Positions 11,520 through 20,901 of a stretch of DNA of 64,000 nt are shown in pieces. How positions within the stretch are numbered: the stretch's first letter is position 1; each line of letters begins with the position of its first letter. The stretch covers positions 1-64,000 of the forward strand of contig NZ_JODL01000024.1 of the NCBI RefSeq assembly GCF_000718985.1, written 5' to 3'. The position numbers and the translations under genes were made by a program. Under the pieces are notes generated by a model, which was not told where the DNA came from, did no database searches, and saw only the letters and a program-made list of their open reading frames with translations. Source of the DNA: Streptomyces megasporus (lineage in GTDB: Bacteria > Actinomycetota > Actinomycetes > Streptomycetales > Streptomycetaceae).

Positions 11520-11778
11520 GGGCCCTCCCCATGGTTGACGCGTCGGCGCGAGGTGCGCGTCCGGGAGGTTCCTGCCCGCCGAGGGCGCCTTCGATTCGCG
11601 CACCGGTTCGACAGTAGGGGGCCTTGAGAGCGCCGGCAGCGCGCATGGACCGGGCGTGGTCGCACAACGGGCGCACAGGGAGGCGCGTGGGGCGCGTGGC
11701 GGTTGTGCACGGGCGTGTGCCGGGCGTACGCGCCGCCCGCCGGATGTGGCGCGGGCCGGATGCGGCGCGGGGCCGGGA

Positions 11779-12669
11779 TCAGCGCAGGGCCGCCCGGATG
11801 GCGTCCTCGATACCGGGGAAGGCGAACGTGAACCCGGACTCCAGCAGCCGCCGCGGCAGCACCCGTTGACTGCCGAGCACGTCCACGGAGAACTCGCCGA
11901 GCACCGTTCGCAGCACGGGCGCGGGCACCGTGAGGAGCGCCGGGCGGTGCAGCACCCGCCCCATCGCGGCGGCCACCTCGCGCTGGGTGACCGGCTCGGG
12001 CGCGGTGAGGTTGACGGGCCCGGACAACTCCTCGGTCTCCAACAGGTGCCGCAGCGCGGCGATGTGGTCGTGCAGCGCGATGTGGCTCCAGTACTGGCGA
12101 CCGCTGCCCAGCCGCCCGCCGAGCCCGGCCTTGAAGACGGGGAACAGCCGCCCCCACGCGCCGCCGTGCCGGGCCACCACCAGACCGGTGCGGGCGTACA
12201 CCGTCCGGATTCCCGCCTCCTCGGCCGCCGCGGCGGCCTCCTCCCACTCCTGGCAGACGTCCGCGAGGAAACCGTCGCCGGGCGGGGCGCTCTCGTCCAC
12301 GGCACGGTCGCCGGTGTCGCCGTAGTACCCGACGGCGGTGCCGACCACCAGCGTCCGCGGCCGGGTGTCGAGCGACGCGACGGCCTCGGCGATCGCCGCC
12401 GTGCCCAGGACCCGGCTGTCGCGGATCGTCCGCTTGTACTCCCGCGTCCACCGTCTGTCCCCGACGCCCGCGCCCGCCAGGTGCACCACGGCCTCGCAGC
12501 CGACGAGCCCGGCGGTGTCCACGTACTGCCGTACCGGATCCCACTCCACCTCGTCGCCGGCGCGGGCCGGACGGCGTACCAGGCGTACGACGTCGTGGCC
12601 GTACGCGCGCAGGGAGGTGACGAGGGCCCGGCCGATGAGACCGGACGAACCGGTGACAGCGATGCGCAT
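11779..12669 (-). CDS. TIGR01777-family NAD(P)-binding epimerase-like protein
   Basis: 296-aa extended-SDR protein. N-terminal TGSSGLIGRALV Rossmann motif; VVHLAGAGVGDRRWTREYKR and SRVLGT segments typical of TIGR01777; an insert region with WSHIALHDHIAALRHLLE; and the C-terminal DUF1731-like end (VLGSQRVLPRRLLESGF). Related proteins (YfcH, SulA-like) are poorly characterised; some act in cell division or nucleotide-sugar chemistry. The ATG at 12669 was chosen for the canonical MRIAVTGSSG start. It diverges from the GNAT gene by 49 nt. Confidence 0.9.
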   Translation of the reverse strand: MRIAVTGSSGLIGRALVTSLRAYGHDVVRLVRRPARAGDEVEWDPVRQYVDTAGLVGCEAVVHLAGAGVGDRRWTREYKRTIRDSRVLGTAAIAEAVASLDTRPRTLVVGTAVGYYGDTGDRAVDESAPPGDGFLADVCQEWEEAAAAAEEAGIRTVYARTGLVVARHGGAWGRLFPVFKAGLGGRLGSGRQYWSHIALHDHIAALRHLLETEELSGPVNLTAPEPVTQREVAAAMGRVLHRPALLTVPAPVLRTVLGEFSVDVLGSQRVLPRRLLESGFTFAFPGIEDAIRAALR

Positions 12670-12718
12670 GGGGCCATCCTGATGGACGCCGCGCCCGATG
12701 GCGAGGCACAGTGACCGC

Positions 12719-13234
12719 ATGTCAGCACAGCCCGTCATACGAGCCGCCACGGTCGACGACGGAGCGGCCCTGGGGGAGCTCGACCGGCGCGTCTGGTCGC
12801 CGCTGCACGCGGTGACCCCCCGACCCCGGCCGCCCTACGACCCGTTCTTCGACTCCACCCACCGTCCCTGGCAGTTCCTCGTCGCCGAACTGGACGGAGA
12901 GCTCGTGGGCTACGTCCGACTGGTGCGGCCCACCCCGCTCGCCTGCAACGCCCACGTCCGCCAGATCCAGGGACTCGCGGTGGACGACCGGGCGCGCGGC
13001 AGGGGAGTGGGCCGGGCGCTGCTGCGGGCGGCGATGGACGAGGCGCGACGGCAGGGAGCCTCCCGGATCACCCTGCGGGTACTGGGCCGCAACGCGCCCG
13101 CGCGGGCCCTCTACGCCTCGGAGGGCTTCGCGGTGGAGGGCGTGCTGCCCGGGGAGTTCCTGCTGGAGGACGGTTACGCGGACGACGTCCTGATGGGGCG
13201 CTCCCTGACGCCCCTCACCCCTCCGGCTCCCTGA
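12719..13234 (+). CDS. GNAT-family N-acetyltransferase
   Basis: 171-aa single-domain acetyltransferase using acetyl-CoA. Motif A is IQGLAVDDRARGRGVGRALLRAAMDEA (R-G-x-G-x-G); motif B ends in NAPARALYASEGF. The substrate, a small amine or protein N-terminus, cannot be assigned. The ATG at 12719 leaves the domain start intact; an in-frame ATG at 12698 would add seven residues. It shares a 49-nt divergent promoter region with the TIGR01777 gene. Confidence 0.86.
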   Translation: MSAQPVIRAATVDDGAALGELDRRVWSPLHAVTPRPRPPYDPFFDSTHRPWQFLVAELDGELVGYVRLVRPTPLACNAHVRQIQGLAVDDRARGRGVGRALLRAAMDEARRQGASRITLRVLGRNAPARALYASEGFAVEGVLPGEFLLEDGYADDVLMGRSLTPLTPPAP

Positions 13235-13384
13235 CCCGCCGCGCGGCGGCCCGGTGGGAACCCCGCCCGGGGCCGGCCGGGAAACCCGTCCGGCCGTCCG
13301 GAAACCCGCCGGAAAACCCGACAGAGGATGTCGGGTATCGCCGGCAGCGTGCCCGTCGTACCGATCCGAAGGAGGAGCACGCAC

Positions 13385-14317
13385 GTGAGCACAGCACCGG
13401 CGGGAACGGACCTGACGGGCAGGGTGGCCCTGGTGGCGGGGGCGACGCGGGGCGCGGGCCGGGCGATCGCCGTGGAACTGGGGCGGGCGGGCGCGACGGT
13501 GTACGTCACCGGCCGCACCACCCGGGAGAGCGTCAGCGAGGTGAACCGCCCGACCGAGACCATCGAGGAGACCGCCGAACTGGTCACGGCGGCCGGGGGC
13601 ACCGGCGTCGCCGTGCCGACCGACCACCTCGAACCGGAGCGGGTACGCGCCCTGGTGGAGCGGATCGACCGCGACCACGGCCGGCTCGACGTCCTGGTCA
13701 ACGACGTTTGGGGCGGCGACCACCTGCTCGACTTCGACACCAAGGTGTGGGAGGTGGAGCTGGAGAAGGGGCTGCGGATGCTGCGCCTCGGTGTCGAGAC
13801 CCACCTCGTCACCAGCCACTTCGCGCTGCCCCTGCTGATCCGGCGGCCGGGCGGCCTGGTGGTGGAGGTCACCGACGGCACCGCCGAGTACAACGGTCCC
13901 CGGTACCGCGGCAACCTCTTCTTCGACCTGACCAAGAACGCCCCGATCCGGATGGCCTTCGGCCTCGCCGAGGAACTGCGGGAGCACGGCTGCTCGGCGG
14001 TCTGTGTCTCGCCGGGCTTCCTGCGGTCGGAGGAGATGCTCGACCACTTCGGGGTGACCGAGGAGAACTGGCGCGACGCCGTCGCCAAGGAGCCGCACTT
14101 CGCCATCGCCGAGTCGCCCGTCTACATCGGTCGGGCGGTCGCGGCGCTGGCCCGCGACCCCGAACGGGCGCGCTGGAACGGGCAGTCGCTCTCCAGCGGG
14201 CAACTCGCACACGAGTACGGCTTCACGGACGCGGACGGTTCGCGGCCCGACGGCTGGCGCTACTTCATCGAGGTCGTCCACGGCGGCAAGCGGGCGAGCG
14301 TCGAGGAGTACCGCTAG
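13385..14317 (+). CDS. SDR-family protein with catalytic Tyr replaced by Phe
   Basis: 310-aa short-chain dehydrogenase-like protein of the DHRS1-type group. Seen: a cofactor-binding AGATRGAGRAIAVEL glycine motif, DVLVNDVWGGDHLL in the active-site-Asn region, and CVSPGFLRSEEMLDHFGVTEENWRDA typical of this subgroup. The YxxxK motif reads FFDLTK here, so Phe180 stands where the proton-donor Tyr is expected and Lys184 is kept. This may abolish ordinary dehydrogenase activity or mark a binding role. GTG start with AAGGAGGAG upstream. The upstream gap (13277–13320) holds three irregular copies of CCGG(G)AAACCCG. Confidence 0.86.
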   Translation: MSTAPAGTDLTGRVALVAGATRGAGRAIAVELGRAGATVYVTGRTTRESVSEVNRPTETIEETAELVTAAGGTGVAVPTDHLEPERVRALVERIDRDHGRLDVLVNDVWGGDHLLDFDTKVWEVELEKGLRMLRLGVETHLVTSHFALPLLIRRPGGLVVEVTDGTAEYNGPRYRGNLFFDLTKNAPIRMAFGLAEELREHGCSAVCVSPGFLRSEEMLDHFGVTEENWRDAVAKEPHFAIAESPVYIGRAVAALARDPERARWNGQSLSSGQLAHEYGFTDADGSRPDGWRYFIEVVHGGKRASVEEYR

Positions 14318-14336
14318 GGCCGGTGGGCCCGCCGGG

Positions 14337-15299
14337 TCACCGGTAGAGAGCTGCCGTGCGCTCGGCCGCCTCCGCCATGCGCTCCCGCAGCTCCGGCGGG
14401 CCCAGCACCTCGCACTCCGGGCCGAGGGAGAGCAGTTGGGTGTAGGCGACGTCCCACGACTCCACGGGCAGGGTGACGGTGGTCCGCCCCTGCCCGTCGG
14501 TCTCCCCCCGCGCCAGCGCCTCCTCGGCCGCCGCCCGGTCGGTGACGTACCGCAGCGCGCGCGTCCCGGCCTCCGTCAGCCGCAGTACCACGCTCTCCCG
14601 CAGGATCGAGCGGGCGAAGGCGGCGGAGCGCTCTTCCCAGAAACCGGGCAGGTCGAAGCCCTCGTCCCGCGTGAAGCCCTGGTCGAGGGGGACGACCGAG
14701 ACGAAGCGGTCCACCCGGTAGACGCGGTGGTCGTCCCCCGCGCGGGCCACGAGGTACCAGACGCCCGCCTTGAGGACCAGGCCGTACGGCTCCAGCGTCC
14801 GCTCCACCTCGCCGTCCCGGCGGCGGTAGCGCACGGCCAGGCACCGGTCGTCCCACACGGCGTCGGCGATCGCCGGCAGTTCCTCCGGGGTCGTGGGCGG
14901 CTGCCACCAGCCGGGGGCGTCCAGGTGGAAGCGCTGTGCCGCGCTGTGCGGGGCGTCGGCCAGCTCGGGCGTGAGCGCCGCCGCCACCTTCAGCCGGGCC
15001 GCCGACGCCGCGTCCTCCAATCCCATGTCGCGCAGCGCGGCCGGCACCCCGGACAGGAACAGCGCCTCCGCCTCGTCGCGTCCGAGCCCCGTCAACCGGG
15101 TGCGGTAGCCGCCGACCAGCCGGTACCCGCCGGTCCGGCCGCGGTCCGCGTAGACGGGGATGCCGGCCTCCGACAGGGCCAGCACGTCACGGGCCACCGT
15201 CCGCTCGGAGACCTCCAACCGCTCCGCCAGCTCGGCGGCGGTCATCGACCGCCGGTTCTGGAGCAGGAGCACCATCTTGATCAGCCGCGCGGCGCGCAT
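14337..15299 (-). CDS. WYL-domain (YafY-type) transcriptional regulator
   Basis: 320-aa DeoR/YafY-like regulator. N-terminal HTH_11 at about residues 1–60 (LLLQNRRSMTAAELAERLEVSERTVARDVLALSEAGIP). A WYL sensor domain at about 140–215 includes CLAVRYRRRDGEVERTLEPYGLVLK and GVWYLVARAGDDHRVYRVDRF, followed by a WCX-type C-terminal domain. Such proteins respond to nucleic-acid or other ligands. It converges on the SDR gene (19 nt apart) and diverges from the amino-acid importer by 122 nt, so it may regulate that importer or itself through the inverted repeat at 15326–15345. Confidence 0.9.
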   Translation of the reverse strand: MRAARLIKMVLLLQNRRSMTAAELAERLEVSERTVARDVLALSEAGIPVYADRGRTGGYRLVGGYRTRLTGLGRDEAEALFLSGVPAALRDMGLEDAASAARLKVAAALTPELADAPHSAAQRFHLDAPGWWQPPTTPEELPAIADAVWDDRCLAVRYRRRDGEVERTLEPYGLVLKAGVWYLVARAGDDHRVYRVDRFVSVVPLDQGFTRDEGFDLPGFWEERSAAFARSILRESVVLRLTEAGTRALRYVTDRAAAEEALARGETDGQGRTTVTLPVESWDVAYTQLLSLGPECEVLGPPELRERMAEAAERTAALYR

Positions 15300-15325
15300 G
15301 GGAGCGTCCTCCTGGTTGACCGGAC

Positions 15326-15345
15326 GATGTGAGGGAACTCACATC
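15326..15345. promoter_or_regulatory. Inverted repeat between WYL regulator and importer
   Basis: GATGTGAG-ggaa-CTCACATC: perfect 8-bp arms with a 4-nt spacer, 27 nt upstream of the WYL regulator start and 77 nt upstream of the importer start. Size and position suit an operator; the regulator is unproven. Confidence 0.5.
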
Positions 15346-15421
15346 CCGGTAGGGGTGCACGGTGTCGGGCGCTGTTACCGTGCTGTCCATTTGCAAGAAA
15401 GCAAGTCAAGGACTGTTGCAT

Positions 15422-16969
15422 ATGGCCACTCAACCCCGCGCCCGCGAACAGTGGGGGACCCGTGCGGGTTTCCTGATGGCGGCGATCGGTTCAGCCATCG
15501 GGCTCGGCAACATCTGGCGCTTCCCATCCGAAGCGTACAAAAACGGTGGCGGAGCGTTTCTGCTGCCGTATCTGATCGCCTTGCTGACGGCGGGGCTCCC
15601 GCTGCTGATCCTCGAATACACCATCGGCCGCCGGTACCGTAAATCGCCGCCGGCCGCCTACCGCCGGATGTCCGGCCCGGCGCAGGTGATCGGCTGGTGG
15701 CAGGTGGCGATCTGCTTCGTCATCGCCACCTACTACGCCGTGATCCTGGCCTGGGCCGTCCGGTACGTGGGGTTCTCCGTCGGTGAACAGTGGGGGGACG
15801 ATCCGGACGCCTTCTTCTTCGGCGACTTCCTGCGCGCCGCCGAGCAGCCGGGCTGGATCTCCTCCTACGTCGGCGGGGTCTTCTGGCCGCTGGTGCTCAT
15901 CTGGATCGCCGTGCTGGCGATCCTGGCCCTCGGTGTGCGGCGCGGCATCGAGGTGGCGAACAAGATCTTCATCCCGCTGCTCGTGGTGTTCTTCGCCGCC
16001 CTGGTGATCCGGGCGGTCACCCTGGAGGGCGCCGCCACCGGTCTGAACGCCCTGTTCACGCCCGACTGGGGCGCCCTGACCCAGGGCAGTGTCTGGGTCG
16101 CGGCCTACGGGCAGATCTTCTTCTCCCTCTCGATCGGCTTCGGCATCATGATCACGTACGCGTCGTACCTGCGGCGCCGCGCCGATCTCACCGGCTCCGC
16201 GCTGGTGGCCGGTTTCGCCAACAGCTCCTTCGAGATCCTGGCGGGCATCGGCGTCTTCGCCACGCTCGGCTTCCTCTCGGTGAGCAGCGGAACCCCGGTG
16301 GAGGAGACCGTCACCAGCGGTATCGGGCTGGCCTTCGTGGCCTTCCCGGCGGTCATCTCCAGCATGCCGCTGGGCGGCCTGTTCGGAGTGCTGTTCTTCG
16401 GCTCCCTGGTGATCGCCGGTCTGACCTCGCTCATCAGCATCGTGGAGGTGGTGGTCGCCGCGGTGCAGGACCGTACCGGCATCGGGCGCGTCCCGGTGGT
16501 GCTCGGGGTCGGCGGGCTGGTGGCCCTGGTCTCCATCCTGGTCTACCCGACCGACGGCGGACTGTACCTGCTGGACGCCGCCGACCACTTCATCAACCAG
16601 TACGGCATCGCGCTGGCGGCCCTGGTCGCCCTGATCGTCGTGGTGTGGGTGCTGCGCAAGCTGCCCGTGCTCCAGAAGGACGCGGACGCCACCTCGGCGA
16701 TCCGGCTGGGCGCGTGGTGGCGGGTGGCCCTCGGTGTGGTCACCCCGCTGGTGCTGGGCTGGATGATGATCGACAGTCTGCGCACGGAGTTCGACGAGAA
16801 CTACGCGGGCTACTCGACCGGGTTCGTGTTCTGGGCGGGATGGGCGGTGGCCCTGGGCGCACTGGCCTTCGGTGTGCTGGCCTCCCTGATCCCCTGGAAG
16901 CGCGACGCGGAGCTGGTCGGCGTGGAACCCGAGGCGGCGCCCGACGCACCGGTTGAAGGGAAGCACTGA
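15422..16969 (+). CDS. Sodium:neurotransmitter symporter-family importer
   Basis: 515-aa membrane transporter of the SNF/LeuT family. The first helix has the signature GFLMAAIGSAIGLGNIWRFP, which binds sodium and substrate; KNGGGAFLLPYL follows, and about twelve helices can be traced, including the GQIFFSLSIGFGIMITYASYL unwound helix 6. In actinobacteria this subgroup (MetP-like) imports methionine or alanine with a small partner. The next gene overlaps the stop by one base (TGATG), so translation is probably coupled. Possible control by the divergent WYL regulator. Confidence 0.93.
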   Translation: MATQPRAREQWGTRAGFLMAAIGSAIGLGNIWRFPSEAYKNGGGAFLLPYLIALLTAGLPLLILEYTIGRRYRKSPPAAYRRMSGPAQVIGWWQVAICFVIATYYAVILAWAVRYVGFSVGEQWGDDPDAFFFGDFLRAAEQPGWISSYVGGVFWPLVLIWIAVLAILALGVRRGIEVANKIFIPLLVVFFAALVIRAVTLEGAATGLNALFTPDWGALTQGSVWVAAYGQIFFSLSIGFGIMITYASYLRRRADLTGSALVAGFANSSFEILAGIGVFATLGFLSVSSGTPVEETVTSGIGLAFVAFPAVISSMPLGGLFGVLFFGSLVIAGLTSLISIVEVVVAAVQDRTGIGRVPVVLGVGGLVALVSILVYPTDGGLYLLDAADHFINQYGIALAALVALIVVVWVLRKLPVLQKDADATSAIRLGAWWRVALGVVTPLVLGWMMIDSLRTEFDENYAGYSTGFVFWAGWAVALGALAFGVLASLIPWKRDAELVGVEPEAAPDAPVEGKH

Positions 16970-17109
16970 TGTCCACGAGTGCCATCGTGATGATGATCAT
17001 TTCCATCGTCGTCGTGTGGGGCGGCATGGTCGCGGCGATCCTCAAGCTCCGCGGCCACCCCGACCCCGACGTGCCGGAGTCCGGCCCCGTGGCGGGGGAG
17101 GGCCACTGA
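16969..17109 (+). CDS. MetS-type small subunit of Na+-coupled amino-acid importer
   Basis: 46-aa single-pass membrane protein: MSTSAIVMMIISIVVVWGGM then VAAILKLRGHPDPD. This matches the methionine/alanine importer small-subunit pattern: short N-terminus, one helix with an VVWGG turn, and a hydrophilic tail. Its ATG overlaps the stop of the importer. In Corynebacterium such a subunit (MetS) is required for MetP transport, so this pair probably forms a two-subunit importer. Substrate inferred from the family only. Confidence 0.85.
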   Translation: MSTSAIVMMIISIVVVWGGMVAAILKLRGHPDPDVPESGPVAGEGH

Positions 17110-17146
17110 CACCACCGATCGGTCGCTGACGCGCCGCCGGCCGGAA

Positions 17147-17200
17147 CCGCCGGGTGCGCCCACCTGTGAACCCTGTGAACGAGGTGGGCACACCCGGCGG
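17147..17200. terminator. Bidirectional terminator between importer and aceE
   Basis: A 19-bp stem with one mismatch (17147–17165 with 17182–17200) and 16-nt loop, between the convergent small-subunit gene and aceE. Confidence 0.75.
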
Positions 17201-17217
17201 TGTCGTCGGAGCGGGAC

Positions 17218-19917
17218 TCAGAGCAGCCCGTAGCGCTCCGCCGCCTCACGCACCGTCTCCCGCTTGACCTCGCCGCGCCGGGCCAGTCGGTCCAGCGCCG
17301 CGACCGTGATCGCCTCGGCGTCCACGCCGAAGTGGCGACGGGCGGCCTCACGGGTGTCCGACAGGCCGAAGCCGTCGGTGCCCAGCGAGAACCAGTCCTG
17401 CTCGACCCACTGGCTGATCTGGTCCGGGACGGCCCGCATCCAGTCGCTCACGGCGAGGACCGGGCCGGGCGCGCCGTGCAGGGCGCGGGTGACGTACGGG
17501 GTCCGGTCCTCGCCCCTGAGCTGCGCCGCGTCGCAGGACAGGGCATCGCGGCGCAGCTCGCTCCAGGAGGTGGCGGACCACACGTCGGCGATCACGCCCC
17601 ACTCGTCGGCGAGCCTGCGCTGGGCGTCCAGCGCCCAGTGGATCGCCGTTCCGGAGGCCAGCAGTTGGACGCGCGGGGCGTCGCCGTCGGGCGAGGAGGC
17701 GGGCGCGGTGCCCTCGCGGAAGCGGTACAGCCCCCGCACGATGCCCTCCTCGACGCCCTCGGGCATCGGCGGCTGGACCTTCGGCTCGTTGTAGACGGTC
17801 AGGTAGTAGAAGACGTCCTCGTGCTCGGCCGGGTCCGGGCCGTACATCCGCCGCAGACCGTCCCGCACGATCACGGCCACCTCGTACGCGAAGGCCGGGT
17901 CGTACGCGAGCGCCGCCGGGTTGGTGGAGGCGATCAGCGGGGAGTGGCCGTCGGCGTGCTGGAGACCCTCGCCGGTCATGGTGGTGCGGCCCGCGGTGGC
18001 GCCGATGAGGAAGCCGCGGCCGAGCTGGTCGGCGAGCGCCCACATCTGGTCGGCCGTCCGCTGCCAGCCGAACATCGAGTAGAAGATGTAGAACGGGATC
18101 ATCGGCTCGCCGTGCGTGGCGTACGCGGTGGCGGCGGCCGTGAACTCGGCCATCGAACCGGCCTCGGTGATCCCCTCGTTGAGGATCTGACCGTCGACGG
18201 CCTCCTTGTAGTACAGGAGTTGGTCGCGGTCCACGGGGTCGTAGGTCTGGCCGACGGGCGAGTAGATCCCGGCCGTCGGGAACAGCGACTCCATGCCGAA
18301 GGTGCGCGCCTCGTCCGGGACGATCGGCACCCAGCGCGGGCCCGTCCCCTTCTCCCGCAGCAGGTCCTTCACCAGCCGGACGAACGCCATCGTGGTGGCG
18401 ATCTCCTGCTTGCCGGACCCCTTGGCCAGGGCCTGGAACGGCCTCTCGGAGGGCGCGGGCAGCCCGACCGCGTGGAACCGGCGCTCCGGAGCCGGGCCGC
18501 CCAGCGCGGCGCGGCGCTCCTTCAGGTACCGCACCTCGGGGGAGTCGGGGCCGGGGTGGGCGTAGGGCACCAGCTCCTCGCCCAGGGCGCTGTCGGGGAT
18601 GGGGAGTTCCAGCCGGTCGCGCATCGCGCGGAACTCCTGACCGGTCAGCTTCTTCATCTGGTGGTTGGCGTTGCGCGACTCGAAGCCCGGACCGAGGGTG
18701 TGGCCCTTGACGGTCTGGACGAGGATCACGGTCGGGGCGCCGGAGTGCTCCACGGCCGCGCGGTAGGCGGCGTACACCTTGCGCGGCTCGTGGCCCGCCC
18801 GCGAGGAGCCGAAGCACTCGACGATCCGCTCGTCGGTCAGCGACTCGGCCATCCTCCGCAGCGCCGGGTCGGCGCCGAAGAAGTGCTCGCGGACGTAGCC
18901 GGCGTCACGGGTGGCGTACGTCTGGAACTGCGCGTCGGGGACCTCGCGCAGCCGCCGCAGCAGCGCGCCCTCGGTGTCCCTGCCCAGCAGGTCGTCCCAG
19001 GCGGTGCCCCACAGGGACTTGACCACGTTCCAACCGGCCGCGCGGAACCGGGCCTCCAGCTCCTGCACGATCTTGAAGTTGGCGCGGACCGGGCCGTCCA
19101 GCCGCTGGAGGTTGCAGTTGACGACGAAGGTCAGGTTGTCCAGGCCCTCGCGTCCGGCCAGCGACAGCGCGGCGGTCGACTCCGGCTCGTCCATCTCGCC
19201 GTCGCCGAGGAACGCCCACACCCGGCTGCCCGAGGTGTCCTTGACGCCGCGGTGGTGGAGGTAGCGGTTGAAGCGGGCCTGGTGGATCGCGGCGAGCGGG
19301 CCCAGCCCCATGGAGACGGTCGGGAACTCCCACAGCCAGGGCAGCCGGCGCGGGTGCGGATAGGAGGGCAGACCGTTGCCGTCCACCTCCTGCCGGAAGT
19401 TGTCCAGGTGCTCCTCGGTCAGCCGCCCCTCCAGGAAGGCGCGGGCGTAGATGCCGGGGGAGGCGTGGCCCTGGATGTAGAGCTGGTCGCCGGAGCCGGG
19501 GGCCTCGGGGGCGTCCTTGCCGCGGAAGAAGTGCTGGAAGCCGATCTCGTAGAGCCAGGCGGCCGAGGCGTAGGTGGCGATGTGGCCGCCCAGGCCCCAG
19601 CGGCTGCCGCGGGTGACCATGGCGGCGGCGTTCCAGCGGTTCCAGGCGGTGATCCGCCGCTCCAGCTCCTCGTCGCCGGGGAAGGCCGGCTCGGCGGCGG
19701 TGGGGATGGTGTTGACGTACTCCGTCTCCAGCAGCGAGGGCAGGGCGATCCCGGCGCGCTCGGCGTGCTCCAGGGTGCGTCGCATCAGGTACGCGGCTCG
19801 CTGCGGACCGGCCGCGCGGGTGACGGCGTCGAGGGACGCGGCCCACTCGGCGGTCTCCTCGGGGTCGCGGTCCGGGAGCTGGTCCAGCTCGCTCGGACGG
19901 CGTTCGGCACTGGTCAT
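17218..19917 (-). CDS. aceE: Pyruvate dehydrogenase E1 component, homodimeric type (AceE)
   Basis: Thiamine-diphosphate enzyme that decarboxylates pyruvate and reductively acetylates the lipoyl group of E2. The 899 aa are full length for the single-chain AceE family. Seen: ThDP/Mg motif [10 protein letters not shown] … [18 protein letters not shown] near the N-terminus, the [10 protein letters not shown] loop, and [18 protein letters not shown] in the transketolase pyrimidine domain. ATG with GGAAGG upstream. The GntR gene lies 148 nt upstream on the same strand and a palindrome sits in the promoter (19994–20008). sucB and lpd lie further upstream and supply E2/E3-type partners. Confidence 0.97.
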   Translation of the reverse strand: MTSAERRPSELDQLPDRDPEETAEWAASLDAVTRAAGPQRAAYLMRRTLEHAERAGIALPSLLETEYVNTIPTAAEPAFPGDEELERRITAWNRWNAAAMVTRGSRWGLGGHIATYASAAWLYEIGFQHFFRGKDAPEAPGSGDQLYIQGHASPGIYARAFLEGRLTEEHLDNFRQEVDGNGLPSYPHPRRLPWLWEFPTVSMGLGPLAAIHQARFNRYLHHRGVKDTSGSRVWAFLGDGEMDEPESTAALSLAGREGLDNLTFVVNCNLQRLDGPVRANFKIVQELEARFRAAGWNVVKSLWGTAWDDLLGRDTEGALLRRLREVPDAQFQTYATRDAGYVREHFFGADPALRRMAESLTDERIVECFGSSRAGHEPRKVYAAYRAAVEHSGAPTVILVQTVKGHTLGPGFESRNANHQMKKLTGQEFRAMRDRLELPIPDSALGEELVPYAHPGPDSPEVRYLKERRAALGGPAPERRFHAVGLPAPSERPFQALAKGSGKQEIATTMAFVRLVKDLLREKGTGPRWVPIVPDEARTFGMESLFPTAGIYSPVGQTYDPVDRDQLLYYKEAVDGQILNEGITEAGSMAEFTAAATAYATHGEPMIPFYIFYSMFGWQRTADQMWALADQLGRGFLIGATAGRTTMTGEGLQHADGHSPLIASTNPAALAYDPAFAYEVAVIVRDGLRRMYGPDPAEHEDVFYYLTVYNEPKVQPPMPEGVEEGIVRGLYRFREGTAPASSPDGDAPRVQLLASGTAIHWALDAQRRLADEWGVIADVWSATSWSELRRDALSCDAAQLRGEDRTPYVTRALHGAPGPVLAVSDWMRAVPDQISQWVEQDWFSLGTDGFGLSDTREAARRHFGVDAEAITVAALDRLARRGEVKRETVREAAERYGLL

Positions 19918-19980
19918 GGTGGCCGCCTTCCGGACAACAGACAGGTCGTGGAACGGGGGCGGGGGTGGCGCCCCGACGGC

Positions 19981-20010
19981 ACTGTACGCTCACGATCGAT
20001 GATCGATCAA
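19981..20010 (-). promoter_or_regulatory. aceE promoter with palindrome in the -35/-10 spacer
   Basis: On the minus strand TTGATC (20010–20005) and TACAGT (19986–19981) form a -35/-10 pair with 18-nt spacing. The perfect palindrome GATCGAT-c-ATCGATC (19994–20008) overlaps the -35 and fills half the spacer, an ideal repressor site. The adjacent GntR regulator, or a PdhR-like response to pyruvate, is the natural candidate; no binding data. Confidence 0.6.
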
Positions 20011-20065
20011 AGAAAAGGACGTAAAAGGGCGGCAGAGAAGAGAAATTGGCATCCAGTGCCACTAA

Positions 20066-20689
20066 CTAGACACGCGGTGCACACCCCAGGACGTGCTCCT
20101 TGACCAGCTCGCCCACCCGCGGGTCGCGCCGGCGGAACGCCTCGACGACCGCCTCGTGCTCCTCGGCGTACGACTGCTGCCGGGTGCCCAGCCAGCGGAT
20201 GGCGAGCGTGGTCCACACCCCGATGCCCAGCGACTCCCAGGTGTGCAGCAGCACGCTGTTGCCGGCCGCCCGGACCAACTCCCGGTGGAAGGCCACGGTG
20301 TGCCGCACCTGCGCCTCCGAGTCCCCGACGCGGTCGGCCTCGTGGAGCAGCGCCACATGCGGCTCCAGCGCCGAGACGTCCTCGGCGAGGCGGGGGGCGG
20401 CCAGCTCGGCGGCGATCTGTTCCAGCCCGGCCCGCACCGGATAGATCTCCTCCAGGTCGGCCGCGGTCAGGTTCCGCACCCGCACGCCCTTGTTGGGGGC
20501 CGACTCGATCAGCCGCAGCGCCTCCAACTCGCGCAGCGCCTCCCGCACAGGGGTCTGACTGACGGCCAGCTCCACGGCGATCCGCCGCTCCACGATGCGC
20601 TCGCCCGGCTTCCAGCGTCCGCTGACGATCCCCTCCACGATGTGCTCGCGGATCTGCTCGCGGAGGGAGTGGACGACGGGAAGGGTCAT
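20066..20689 (-). CDS. GntR/FadR-family transcriptional regulator
   Basis: 207-aa regulator. N-terminal winged helix (LREQIREHIVEGIVSGRWKPG, then VSQTPVREALRELEALRLI) and an all-helical FCD-type effector domain containing AFHRELVRAAGNSVLLHTW with metal-binding-type His residues. FCD regulators sense organic acids. It sits directly upstream of aceE and downstream of sucB on the same strand, so control of pyruvate or 2-oxo-acid metabolism is likely. ATG at 20689 preceded by AAGGAGCAGCACCC. Confidence 0.9.
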   Translation of the reverse strand: MTLPVVHSLREQIREHIVEGIVSGRWKPGERIVERRIAVELAVSQTPVREALRELEALRLIESAPNKGVRVRNLTAADLEEIYPVRAGLEQIAAELAAPRLAEDVSALEPHVALLHEADRVGDSEAQVRHTVAFHRELVRAAGNSVLLHTWESLGIGVWTTLAIRWLGTRQQSYAEEHEAVVEAFRRRDPRVGELVKEHVLGCAPRV

Positions 20690-20845
20690 GGGTGCTGCTC
20701 CTTGGGGTCGGGACCATCGACGATACGGCGACCACGCGGGCGCCGGGACCTTGCGGAAGGGAGGAGCCGTGACGAGGAACCGCGGACGGGCCGCGGGAGG
20801 ACGGCGGAAGGCCGTGGGTTCGGGTCGTGAAAGACCGCGAAAGGC

Positions 20846-20881
20846 GGTGCCCCCGCCCGGAGAACTCCGGACGGGGGCACC
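20846..20881 (-). terminator. sucB terminator hairpin
   Basis: A 17-bp stem with one mismatch (20846–20862 with 20865–20881) and a 2-nt loop, 21 nt past the sucB stop. Confidence 0.75.
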
Positions 20882-20901
20882 GACGACGTGGGACGGACCG
20901 C

